Position numbers and translations under genes: made by a program. From Volvox africanus (Eukaryota; Chlorophyta; Chlorophyceae; Chlamydomonadales; Volvocaceae), in assembly GCA_030268105.1 (NCBI GenBank), contig BSDZ01000078.1, forward strand, positions 2,903,001-2,967,000: 64,000 nt of DNA, given 5' to 3'. The first letter of the stretch is position 1. Each line of letters opens with the position of its first letter. The notes beneath the pieces were generated by a model. That model ran no database searches and had not been told where the DNA came from. It was given only the letters and a program-made list of their open reading frames with translations. Positions 33,401-43,748 of the stretch are shown piece after piece.

Positions 33401-34591
33401 GCTGAGGGGGCAGCGATAATAGTTGATTTATCGGTGGCGGCGGCGACGGTGGCAACACCAGCGGGTCGGTCGGCGGCGACGGCGGCGACACCAGTGAATC
33501 TGGAGGCGGCGGCGGTGGCATCGACGACACCAGTGTGTCCGCCGGTGGCGGTGGCGGCGGTGACACCAGTGGGTCGGTCGTCGTCGTCGGTGACACGAGT
33601 GGGTCGGTCGGCGGCGGCGGCGACACCAGCGCCGCCGGTGGCGGTGGCGGTGGCGGGGGTACCAGTGGGTCCGACGGCGGTTGTGGCGAAGACAACGGTA
33701 AATCCGTCGGCGGTGGCGGCGACACCAGTGGGTCTGTCGGAGGCGGTGGCGGCGGCGACACCGGTGCGTCTGTCGGCGGAGGCGATGATGTTGATGGCAG
33801 AGTGTCGTACGTCACCATGCCTGACTCCATTTGAGGGGTCTGCAGTGACACGGTAGGATTGTCCCCTGTCTCCTCTGATATGGATGACTCGCACATGTGG
33901 TATTCCGTGACGTTAGCGCACTGCAAAGCGGCACAGCAAAATTGATGGTGTGCAAATTCTGTGATCATTAAAGTGATGACGTACGCACCATCCCATATTG
34001 TCATGTGCACGTACCTCTGCGTGGCAGCTAGTCTTGTACGATTTGCCGTACTGATCGCAGACCTTCATTTCGCTAAGTCCCTCGCAGCTATCGTTGCAAA
34101 CCGCCGCCAGGGCACCTGCAAGCCAGCCAAGGAAGACCCTCAAGGTGTGAATGGTGGACAACGTGCACGGTCAACGTGGCGCAGTGCAGGTAGAGTGGGT
34201 GTGCTATTAAAGCAGCTTAGATATAATGATGATGAAGGAGGAGGAGGAGGAGGAGGAGGAGGAGGAGGAGGAGGAGGAGGAGGTGGAGGAGGAGGAGGTA
34301 GTATGGTTGTGATGTACGTGATCTCACTCAGTAGAGGTCAACCCCCAGGTGACCTAGCTACCAACTGTTTCTCGCCGCCTTTTATAAAACCTCCTCGCAG
34401 CAGTGCCGCCATCACTGCCCTGGAAGTGACTCACCCGTCGGTCCCCACGCCCCCACTAGCGCCACCGCCAGCAGTGCCACCAGTGCTGTGCTACTGCTCG
34501 TACTTGTACTCCGACTCCGACTCCGCTCAGTTGGGGGTAGCGACCCCTCGCTGCCGCTACTGCTGTCGTGTCGGCGGCAGCGAGTTGGCAT
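27596..34591 (-). CDS. Gene 1: Kazal - proline-rich - C-type-lectin-like protein with Q-rich tail
   Basis: Exons on the minus strand: 34591-34435, 34115-34015, 33920-30212, 28963-28841, 28524-27596. All introns are GT..AG, and the exons sum to 5019 bases, exactly 1673 codons with the stop. Exon 1 has a basic/Ser-rich N-terminus and a hydrophobic segment (STALVALLAVALVGAWG), a signal anchor or signal peptide. Exon 2 plus the start of exon 3 gives a Kazal-like domain (CNDSC, VCDQYGKSYKTSCHAE, CANVTEYHMC). Exon 3 is ~1230 residues of PPPPTDPLVS-type repeats and poly-Pro, typical of algal wall hydroxyproline-rich glycoproteins. Exons 4-5 make a C-type-lectin-like domain (FSQAQLYCLQNGAQMAHM; DCWFGG; ACPLY; AVCAVR), then a Gln-rich tail. 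It is probably a surface or matrix protein. The start Met is uncertain, since an in-frame ATG also lies at 34675. Confidence 0.85.
28621..28660. repeat. (AC)n(AT)n microsatellite in gene 1 intron 4
   Basis: A run of CA dinucleotides passes into TA dinucleotides between exons 4 and 5. Confidence 0.95.
28964..30211 (-). other. Gene 1 intron 3 (long, repeat-bearing)
   Basis: 1248-bp intron between the proline-rich exon and the lectin exons; donor GTGAGC, acceptor AG. It holds two diverged copies of a ~33-bp module (about 29415-29447 and 29507-29539, both with CCTGACC and GAGCCACAG/AAACCACAG) and the palindromes at 30077-30141. No coding potential is supported. Confidence 0.7.
30077..30141. repeat. 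Two adjacent perfect palindromes in intron 3
   Basis: 30077-30097 reads TATAGGGTTT and its complement around one base. 30094-30141 is a 48-bp perfect palindrome with arm TATACACACATGGTTAC and a (AT)7 centre. Both could extrude as cruciforms or fold as hairpins in the pre-mRNA. Confidence 0.9.
30290..33830 (-). repeat. Proline-rich coding repeat of gene 1 exon 3
   Basis: 33830-31740 encodes dozens of imperfect copies of a 9-14-residue unit around PPPPTDPLVS(P/S). 31680-30290 encodes almost pure poly-Pro with single S, A, N, L, Q or V breaks. Ser/Thr-Pro and poly-Pro blocks of this kind are hydroxylated and glycosylated in volvocine wall proteins. The opposite strand is also open for long stretches (Gly/Val/Ala-rich), but only because of the (GGN)n composition. 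Confidence 0.9.
34226..34304. repeat. (GGA)n microsatellite in gene 1 intron 1
   Basis: Almost unbroken GGA triplets with two GGT variants, inside the first intron. Confidence 0.95.
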
Positions 34592-37500
34592 TATTGGAGT
34601 AGAATCGGATTGGGGTGGAGATGAGGAAAATGCTGGTGCAGCTAGCGATACGATAAGTCGATAATCCAAGACCACCAGGTGTGTTCCTAGCTGGCTGGCT
34701 GGCTAGATAGGTAGGCTCACGAGAGGTTCTCACAGTTCTATCTCACTCCCGCTGGTATTAGCTAGGAAGGTGAGTCCTCTTCTCTAGGGTAAGGCTTTTC
34801 AGGGACGCGTTATTGCGAAGGTGCCCGACCCAGGGGTCTGTGTCAGTGAATACGTCGCCGAACGGCGGTCGCCCAATGCTGCTACAGCTGCTGCCGCTCT
34901 CCTAGCGTGCGTGCTGTTAGTGCGTGCTGCTGCAAGCAGATCGATCGACCGCACTGCTGAAACAGTGAAGGAGGAGGAGTAATAGTACAGAAAGGTAGAG
35001 GGACGTGGAGATGGTGAAGAATGGCGACTCATGTCACCCTTTTGAGCTAGGGAGTTTGGGGCCGTCCGTTAAAGAGCGCTGTGAAAAGGTGTTTGAAAGG
35101 CGCCGTTACGATAAAAACGCAACTACCGTATAACGTACTATTCCAAGAACGTTACGGTAGCTTTTCAACCGCCCATCGGCCGGCCGACACAGACTGCTGA
35201 TGTAAGATTTATAGATATGGAAATGCCGATGATGCATTGTGATGACGGGCGTTCAATCTACGCCACGTGGCGATTCGCGTTCTCTTGGTTCGCTCCGAAA
35301 CCAGAGAATTGAAGTGAGCGACCGAGTCACGTAATGACACAAGCTTGGTCCAATGCGGGTACGGTCGTATTGCGTGGTATGTGTAAGAACAAGCAGCAGC
35401 ACCACTTGTAGCGTACAGGTACAGATGCAAATATCTGATACAGATTTACAGATACAGATATAGAGGACAGCGCGAGCTTTACTTCTTGTGCACCAACCAA
35501 AACATCAACCAACCAACCAGCAAACATGAGTTGCGGGATGAATCAATTTGGCGCTTCTGGGTGTTGCGTTGCGTCGTGTTACACAAGATTGTACGTACGG
35601 CTTATTGTACAGACTATACGTATAGTACGTACGTCGCTATACATCTGATTACAACGCCGCATAATAAATCGGCCTGCTGCGGGAAGGTGACAATGACGCA
35701 GTCAATAATGAATCTTTCGTCTACGTTGACGCTACCACACATACACACGTTTCTTTACCCATCCGTGGTAAAATGTTGATTCATCAGCTAACAACTATTT
35801 CTAGCTATATGAGACATCGGCAAACGCATATTTTGGGAAGGGGTCAACTTCTGCCACCGGCGAGGGTCTTTGGAGAAGCCCTCCGGGCCCATTTCGGTCC
35901 TATTCCATTCCTATTCCTGCAATCGGGCTGCTGGGTTTGGATACTGAATTTCTGTTTCGGAAACTTCAGTACGGCCCGCGCTACATTTATTTGCCGCCGA
36001 TGTCTGAGCTATATCAAACAGCAAGGCAAACACACCTGTATGTGGGCGCAATATGCATGCGTTGTTTTGATGACGTCACGTAGAAGCCGCGCGCACGTAG
36101 CGTGCCGAAATATCTCTCATTGTCTTTGTGTGCCGTAAATGGTACGACTACTACATATTAAAAACCGCTCGCCTTTGCGGCATATGGTCTGGCATGGGGT
36201 CCGTGTTGATTGACGACGGCGGGCAGGGGAGGGCTGTTATTTGGATATACGTGTGTATGGATCACGTACGCACCTGCGTGCGTGCGTATGTATCGTACAT
36301 GATAAAAAACACACTAATTAAAGTAAGGCGCATCAAACAACTACAACCCAGATAAGTATCTGCTTTCTAACTGTCTACGAGTGTAGCTCTGATGCGAAGC
36401 TGGTGGGGGATGACATTCATACGATACCATGGGGCGGTAAGTACAGATACGTACAGATACATGTGAGTTTATATACATGTGAGAATTAACTGATCGTTGC
36501 TGGTTACATGTTAGTCGTTTTTAGTACGTCACGCCAGCTATGTTACGCACGCTCTCCGCGATATCAGAAGCGAGTCACTTGCTGCATGCTGAATGCCGAG
36601 AACTGATGTACATTCGGTGGTGCGTGTGCGACGGGAGGCGCGCATGGGTGTGTGTATGCATGCATATCGGATTAGTCCTAAGGCCCCATGCAATACTCCG
36701 AGCATAGCATGGGGCCTAGGCCAGGTAATAAATAATGAGTCATTATTTATTATCTAAATCAAAGAAAAGCAAGAAAGCAGCGTAAAAGCAAGCAAAGTGA
36801 GCAATGCAGCACTTCCCTGCTTATTGGACAATACCGTTCTTAGCCAGCAGGCAGGAAACCGTTGTTCATTCATCATATATAACCTTCGAATAACAGGGGG
36901 CGGATCACGGGCGCTATCTTTTGTATCTCTGTTATGTCTTTTTAAGCAAAGGCCCAATCGGAAGATGACCATACACGGTCCATCCTGGACACTACCCGTA
37001 GATACCCCAGGATACTAAACTATCGTATAGTTCTCCTTTATGCATGCATGAATTGATTCGTCCATCCCTGCCTGTACATATCATATGTACCACGTGTTAC
37101 TTCAAAATACAAAAAACAGACACGTACCTATAGCACGTCAGAGCTAGCTACATACGTTCCGACACTCAAAACAATCGTCATCCGCACTACTGTAATAAAC
37201 TAAACAGTTTAGTACAGCAGGGCCAGCCAGGAGAGAACAGTATTGACTTGCCCGCCCTATGCTTCTTTTTGAGATAGCTGCCTGTGCATACAAGTACAGT
37301 CTGGTCTTTATAAATAAAATTAAAACGAGATCATCAGGATGTTCTTCACAACATCATGCAGCAGGTAATTCATCAACGCAGATTTCTTGTGTGCTTTAAA
37401 GATCACGAACCATCCGATTCGATTCTGGAACCAAGAAAGGTAAAGCTGATGGAACTCTAAGTAATGAAATTTTCAGGGGCCAAATACAAACTCTGTCAGA

Positions 37501-37774
37501 AATGATAGATGGCATAAATACAGCCGTCATCAACTCCATCCATCCATCAAATACGTACACACATATCTATCTGGTCAGCTAGCGGTCAGCTGCTGCATGT
37601 TTCGCTAGCTACACATAGCTAGTCCTGCATCATCATGCCGTACGCACACGTAAGACCTAAGCAAGCAAGATGAATTGAAGGCAAAAACGCAGCTTCCGTC
37701 AAATGATGATACAGTCCGTGCGTGCGCCAGTCAGCAGCCCAGCCGCGACCAGCTAGATAGATAGCCAGCCAATG
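34592..37774. other. Intergenic region: gene 1 upstream side and gene 2 downstream side
   Basis: No gene supported. It should contain the gene 1 promoter near its left end, but I can place no core element. Notable sequences are an inverted repeat at 36677-36720 (arms AAGGCCCCATGC / GCATGGGGCC, loop ~15) and a second one at 36727-36751 (12-bp arms around one base, containing TGAGTCA). The rest has many GTAC-rich and short direct repeats. Confidence 0.5.
36677..36751. repeat. Pair of short hairpin-forming inverted repeats
   Basis: The first has 14-bp arms with a one-base bulge and a ~15-nt loop. The second is AATAAATAATGA-G-TCATTATTTATT. They are adjacent, so they may be the ends of a tiny element or an unannotated small RNA hairpin. 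Confidence 0.8.
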
Positions 37775-39661
37775 CTAGCCCAGCAGGCGTTCACCCAGTT
37801 CCTGAAGCTGACCTTGCATCTGTTGCACAAATTGCTGCCCTTGCTGAGCCGACTGCTGCCCTTGCTGAATCGCCAGCTGCGCGAACTGCTGCCCCTGCTG
37901 TGCCAACTGCCCAGCCAAGCTCTGGCCCTGTGCAACGTACGGCAGCTCCCGCGCCCGCTGCATTGCCTGGTCCCCTTTAGGCAATCTAACAGCGCACACG
38001 GCAAAGGCAGCCGTAGTGGCGCACGGCACTGCCTCGACGCCAGCGGCGGCGGCGGTGTAAAGTGGGCAGTAGCCGCCCTTCGCCTTGCCACCGTACCAGC
38101 AGTTCCTGCCATACTGACCGCACAGTTGCGCCAGAGCCACTGCGCATGTATGATGCCATCATGAATATTGGGCGGGGCGGGGTGGGGCGGGGCGGGGTTC
38201 ACTCTATTCCTTTATATACAAGGATCAGGGGTTCACTCAATGCGTTCCTTTTCATAGGGTTTGCTTATAAAGGATAAATGGTACAAATAGATCGATACCG
38301 CCGCCATTTGACTGCCGCACATATACTTTCCTACCTGCGCTCTCTTTCCTCTCCAAGGTGGCCAGCTCAGCGCCGTTTCCCTCACAGAAAATCTGCGCCT
38401 GTGCAAAGTTGAGGACGACGTATGGATTGATCATGTAGAGCCATTCTTTGAAGGCCACAACTGCATGGAGGCATCCAACCATCCATCGGTCCATCCGTCC
38501 ATCCATGCATGCGCGCATCCATGCGTTTATCATGCACAGCCAGGTGAAGGGCAGCAGCAGTCAGGTAACGGGGAACAGCAGCCAGTAGGGAACGAGCAAG
38601 TGCCGGACCGCCGTCTAGGGAGCATGTGATCTTCTTAATATTAAATCAAAGATTAATTTAACATCAAATTAAAAACATGAAACGAAGCGACACCTACCGC
38701 TTACTGCCATGATAACAACTGTACTACAGAACGTACGGACGAATATTGAACCGCACGGCACGCTGCCAGTTGGCGGGCGGCAGGGCGCTATATCCAAATT
38801 GCTTGTTTCCAAGGACTATTCTCGAAGATACATATATATTACCACCCAGCCAACAGCGAGCAGGACTAGTACTAGAAAGAAATGTACAAACGTTTGAACA
38901 TACTAACATATTTGCATCAGTTTCCCCTCACCCATAGTGCCTTTGACGACGCCAGGACTGTTTTCGGTTGTTCCTCCAGCAGCGGCGGCACCGGCAGTAC
39001 CTCCACCGACCTGGCCCTGGACACCGCCCCCTGGGATACTTCCAGCCAGGATGTGTCCACCGGGCACCGCATTGTTGGTGGTCCTTAGGCTCTGAGACGT
39101 TGGTGAATACGAATACTGGTTCCAAACCTGTTCTCTAGATTTCCCAGTGGAATGTGGAAATGGCGGCGGGGGCGGTGGAGGAGAAGGCGGTGGGGGAGAC
39201 GGCCACGATGGTGGCGGCGGCGGTGGTGGTGGTGGAGGAGGTGGTGGGGATGGTGAAGGTGGGGGATGCGGGGGGCCCGGTGATAGTGGTGGGGGAGGGG
39301 GAGGGAGAAGAGGTGGCGGGGGAGGTGGGGGTGGAGGTGGTGGGAGCGGCGGGGGCGGCGGGGTTGGGGAAGGTGGAGGCAGATCTGGTGGGGGCGGCGG
39401 CGGAAGGAGTGGAGGAGGCGGTGGAGGAGATGGTGGTGGGGGCGGAGGTGGAGGGGGCAACGGTGGGGGGGACGGAGGCGGTGGAGGCAGCGGCGGTGGT
39501 GGGGGTGGTGGCGGCGGCGGTGGCGGTAGCGGTGGTGGGGCTGGCAAAAATGACGGATATAGATCCCGAGATGCAGGCTCGTTAGGGGGGCAGGGCTTGT
39601 CCTGATCCTTGTGCCCCCGGCAGGTTTGCTTGCAGGGGTAGACCTCCTTCACTTTGCGACA
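37775..39661 (-). CDS. Gene 2: paralog of gene 1, exons 3-5 (5' exons not adjacent)
   Basis: Minus-strand exons 39661-38932, 38460-38335 and 38139-37775 have the same splice phases (0, 1, 1) as gene 1 exons 3-5. Exon 3 begins TGT CGC, giving CRKVKEVYPC, the closing Kazal cysteines. It then encodes a ~180-residue poly-Pro linker and a Gly/Ala-rich stretch. Exons 4-5 encode the lectin-like domain (VVAFKEWLYMINPYV, FAQAQIFCEGNGAELATL, NCWYGG, GYCPLY, AVCAVR) and a shorter Gln-rich tail (GQQFAQLAIQQGQQ). No exon 1 or 2 lies in 39662-39917. The nearest relatives are the out-of-frame copies in array unit 1 (44894-45527). The gene may be truncated, newly started, or spliced across ~5 kb. Confidence 0.75.
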
Positions 39662-40313
39662 CTGATCAGGTGCCATCGAGGGCGGGATGGAATGGGGTTG
39701 GGGGAAACGATCAGTCATTGGTGTTGAAGTCAGCAAAGCGCCCGGCCCCTCGTGGGCCGTATTACTGGCTCTGACATTCTTTCGTTTATGAAGGTTTTTA
39801 AAAACAAAATTACCAGAACTCCAATGAGCGAGGCACGCAAGGGTATCTATTACGACAAGTTAGTGTATAGTATTCAATCAGCGTCCTGCTAGCTGTACGT
39901 ATGCGGGACACGCACTCAGACATTGTCAACAAGACAGAAGTATGTGCGTATTTGTGAGGTTATTTGTCCTCTCGCCCCATGCCTTCACTTGGAGGATGGA
40001 AAGATGCATCCCGATGGACTGTTAGGAGCAAAGGTCATCATGAGCACGATGCACTTCCGAGCGGTTCATTCAATGGATGGGAGGAGGGTTCGACAGAAAT
40101 GGATTACAAGAAGTCATCAGACACACATATATGGCATGTGGGGGGTGACATGGTGTGTCGCATCATGTATTGCTACGTAGCTCAGTATTTATGTGCATGT
40201 CTCGATAGACAGCCGCCATGTCTTTTGGATCAGGAAGCAGACATGTATATGAATTTGCCTGGCTGGCGTAATGATGGCATATAGCCATATGGTCCTGCCT
40301 GTGGAATAACGCC

Positions 40314-41183
40314 GTTCTGTTTCACATGCCTTTTGTAACAAGGTATCTTATGTTTATCGTTCCCTTTCTCCTCACTCGAGTGCTAAGATAGTTCCCTTGG
40401 CATTGCTTTGCATTGGCATGTCTGCCCTCAAAACATGTAGCAGCGAATGATGAATGCGAAAAAACAAAAGAATGGAGGAATCGAGCGGGGGACTAATGGA
40501 AAGCAATAGGTATGGACATATTTTGGGCAAGTGAAGTTTTATGGTGTGGTAAACCTGCCCGTTCGGCCCATGACAGTATTGCGATATTCTTTTATCACAT
40601 TTTTAACTCGCCACCTCCATTAATGATGGGAAGTTTATTTCTTCCGAAAGGCGTTGCATGCTGTATGCTCGGACGAAAGCAGAAGATCTGTTGCTCTGGT
40701 CCTGACCCACCAGCCAGCCACCAGCGTTCCCATAATTTCTCACTTGTTTGGTCAGCCTCGCACTCACAACTCCGGAGTACGGGATCCTGGGTACAGGATT
40801 CTGAACCCTCCGAGCATACAGAACCCAACGCCTTTTGGAAGGAATACGCTCCCCATCACTAATCTAGGTGTCGGTTTCATATATATGCTAAATATTGAGG
40901 TAATTCAATTGATCCACAGCAGTATGGGGCGATCGGGCAGGTTTTTGTCGCAAAACTCAATTTGTCCAATCTATGTCTAGACGTATTATGCCTTCATCTA
41001 GTATCCTGCTCGATTCCTCCATTTCTTTGTTTTCTCGCATCATCATTCGCTGCTATATGTTTTGAGGGCAGACATCCCAATGCAAAGCAATGCCAAGGGA
41101 ACTATCTTAGCACTCGAGTGAGGAGAAAGGGAATGATAAACATAAGATACCTTGTTACAAAAGGCATGTGGAAACAGAAGAAC
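40314..41183. repeat. Inverted-repeat element in unit 1
   Basis: Arms 40314-40575 and about 40920-41183 are reverse complements at roughly 85-90 percent by eye. Outer ends share ACATGCCTTTTGTAACAAGG, inner ends CCTGCCCG(T/A)TCG. The loop (~345 bp) has no recognised gene. A third, shorter relative lies in direct orientation at 41550-41790. Possibly a fold-back or MITE-type DNA element; no target duplication was identified. Confidence 0.75.
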
Positions 41184-42322
41184 TTAGTAATATAAAAGAA
41201 GTTACGCTAAATTGTTATAAGTTGTGGTAATACCGGAAATCATACCTTGAAAGCAAGGCCCGTACGCGTTACTCCCCTGCTGGGCAGCACTTGCGGCTTT
41301 GACCCAATTGCAGTCAATATCCAACAAAGAAAGCTCAAATGGACTCACAAGCTGCTCCCCGCTCCCTTCCGTCCAGCGATGGCTGCCCTTCCGACTACAT
41401 TTCCATCATATGTTGTGTATCAGGGTGAAGACATATTATTTTGCCTAGCGCAATGATGCATGGCACGTAGAGAGCGAGGGCTCTTGGCCACGCACGGCCC
41501 TCACTCCCGGCAAGTCCTTCCGTTTCTGCCTTGCTTGTACCAAGCTCGTGTTTATTTTTATTCCCTTCCTTCTGACTCGACCGCTAAGATTCCTATCTTG
41601 GGCTTGAATTGGCCAAGGTTCGAGGAGTCCTAGTAGCCAATCATGATGAGGAAAATGACAGGTATGTGGAGGAATCGAGCAGGAGACTAGCAATGTGGCG
41701 TGTAACTTTGCAAAATTGTAGGCATATATTGGACAAGTAGGTTCAGTTTGTTCTCTTGATAAACCTGCCCGGTCGGCCCATGCTGAATTTGCAACTAAAG
41801 CTCAATAATATAGTCATTCCTTGCCGAAAATCGCTGCGCTACGCTACTTCAACCACGTGCATAATCCTTAACCTAAATATAAAAACTGCCAGACCAGCAG
41901 ACCACGCAGCAGACCAGCAATCCAAGCTGGCTTACATGCCACATACGCGGGCCAGCCGTCCTTACGACATGGGGATAGGATTACACAGCGCGCAGCTTCC
42001 CTCATTATTTTGGATTTTACAGCCAAACTGCAGAAGGCGACAGAGCGCCCGCCGGTTGATTTCACCCCACTCATCCCTCGTTGAGTAGGAATGAGGATGG
42101 GAACCCTGTCGGAGGGATGGGATTAGCCACCGGCCCGAAGATGGGGGATGGGGGACGGTCGCCCCTGCCAAGGATAGGAGGATGGCTGACCAGTACCCAC
42201 CCTCAGGATTGGGGGATGGGACCCCCTTTGCAACCCTCCTGTCGTTGGAGCTCTCCCGACTCGCATTTTCGCGCGTGCACAATCCATCCTCCAGGTGCTT
42301 GACCGCATCTGAGGCCCGTTGA

Positions 42323-42350
42323 TACCCTCTACCCTCTACCCTCTACCCTC
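42323..42350. repeat. Telomere-like (TACCCTC)4 in unit 1
   Basis: Four exact TACCCTC heptamers, i.e. GAGGGTA/TAGAGGG on the other strand. Similar to but not the same as the TTTAGGG or TTTTAGGG telomeric repeats of green algae. Confidence 0.9.
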
Positions 42351-42979
42351 TATATCCATCTAATCATGCATGCATGGTAGGTTGGCCACTGCCCTACTGC
42401 TCTTTGCAATGCCGCGATGATGGACTTTGCTGCTGCTGCCAATACATGTTATTAAGGCTTTGTGACTGAATGAGTTGCATGATCCTAGTTATTACGAGGT
42501 CGTCATAAGAACTCTCCGTACATATAGAGGCGAGGTGCTGTCCGGTTTCTATTCGATCTCTCTTTGCAGATGCCTCGTCTAATATCTTACTAGCCATTTG
42601 AAGTCAGACCACGGGCATACGTTGTCTCCTTATTCGCTAAGCTCGGATTACACGAAGTCTTATGCAAGGCTACCAAAATTGAGCGAGAGCCGGCCTTACG
42701 TACAGTAGTGACAGTAATAAAGGTCTAACGCATCGCACTGTAGGTTCTCTTTTCCCAAAACAAGCCACCCAAGAAGTATACATGACCGTACATGACATAC
42801 ATACCTTAATATACATAATAAAACAGGCTTCACGCATCACATGCATGATACAATACACCAATAAGCGAGCGAGGTAGGGGAGTTCGGCTAAATAAGGTTT
42901 TAGTTATAACGAACCTATCTCTAATGCTCGCTCTTGCTAAACCCCGAAAAAAATATACTTGCGGGCCTGATGAGGCGGC

Positions 42980-43218
42980 AGGCTCCGGGACCGGCCGGTC
43001 CACCGCCGGGGGCCCGGCCCGCGCGCCCGGCGGCCGGCCGCGGGGCCCCGCGGGCGCCCCGCCCGGGGGCGGGCCCGGGGCCCCGCCAGGGGGCCGGGGC
43101 CGAGCGCCCGGGGCCGCGGGGGCCGGGCCGGGGCCGCGGGCCCCCGCGGGCGGGCCGGCGGCCGGCCCGGACCCCGGGGCCGCGCCCGGGCCAACGGGCG
43201 CCGCGGCCGGCCCGCAAG
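42980..43218. repeat. Near-pure G+C island, unit 1
   Basis: About 240 bases are almost all G or C (only a handful of A/T), full of GGCCC / CCGGGG / GCCGGC motifs, between ordinary ~50 percent GC flanks. All frames are open simply because stop codons need A/T. Not called as coding. Confidence 0.9.
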
Positions 43219-43748
43219 GGACATGTTGGTCCTGGGAGACATACATATCATTCATTCCAAGCTTCAAAAATTACGAATCACGTCAAACAGACGGCCCCCA
43301 TCCACGCAACGGAGCTGTTAAGCCATAGAGCGACATTCGCTGGCATAGCGAATCGCAGGTACATACGTACACCTGCCTGGTGTATTACGTAGGTCGCACC
43401 ATTTCATGACGCCACACCGCACCCCACCACATACAGTATTGGAACATGTCACCCCTAGCTAGCTACCTTAAAAACGCGAATCACCTCGCTCCGGAGAATT
43501 TCCATCACCGCAGCCTTTTGCTTCAGTAGTTTTCTGTGGGCAACATGTCACGATGCGGCGCCCCAAGCAACCCTTCAATAAGAGTTAGCGGAGACGGGAG
43601 CGGAAATGAAACGGGCGGAAACAAGAATGTGTGAGCTACGTCTGCCAGAGCTACCCAATAGCGACATTTATTACGCAAGTCGCCGAGTTTCCAGGTATGT
43701 ATCTATGCATATATGGCGACACGTCATGAGGCTGTGCCAGTGGGCCTC

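Noticed and set aside
30253..33856. Long open frames on the plus strand opposite gene 1 exon 3 (Gly/Val/Glu/Ala-rich, up to 461 codons)
   Set aside because: They arise from (GGN)n triplet composition; the minus-strand frame has domain context, splice phases and a paralog.
40512..40980. Several 70-116-codon frames repeated in all units
   Set aside because: They overlap in different frames within the inverted-repeat element, have no domain, and repeat only because the whole unit repeats.
42924..43392. Overlapping Pro/Ala/Gly/Arg-rich frames on both strands over the GC island, repeated in units 2 and 3
   Set aside because: G+C-only DNA cannot contain stop codons, so all frames stay open; no domain or splice context.
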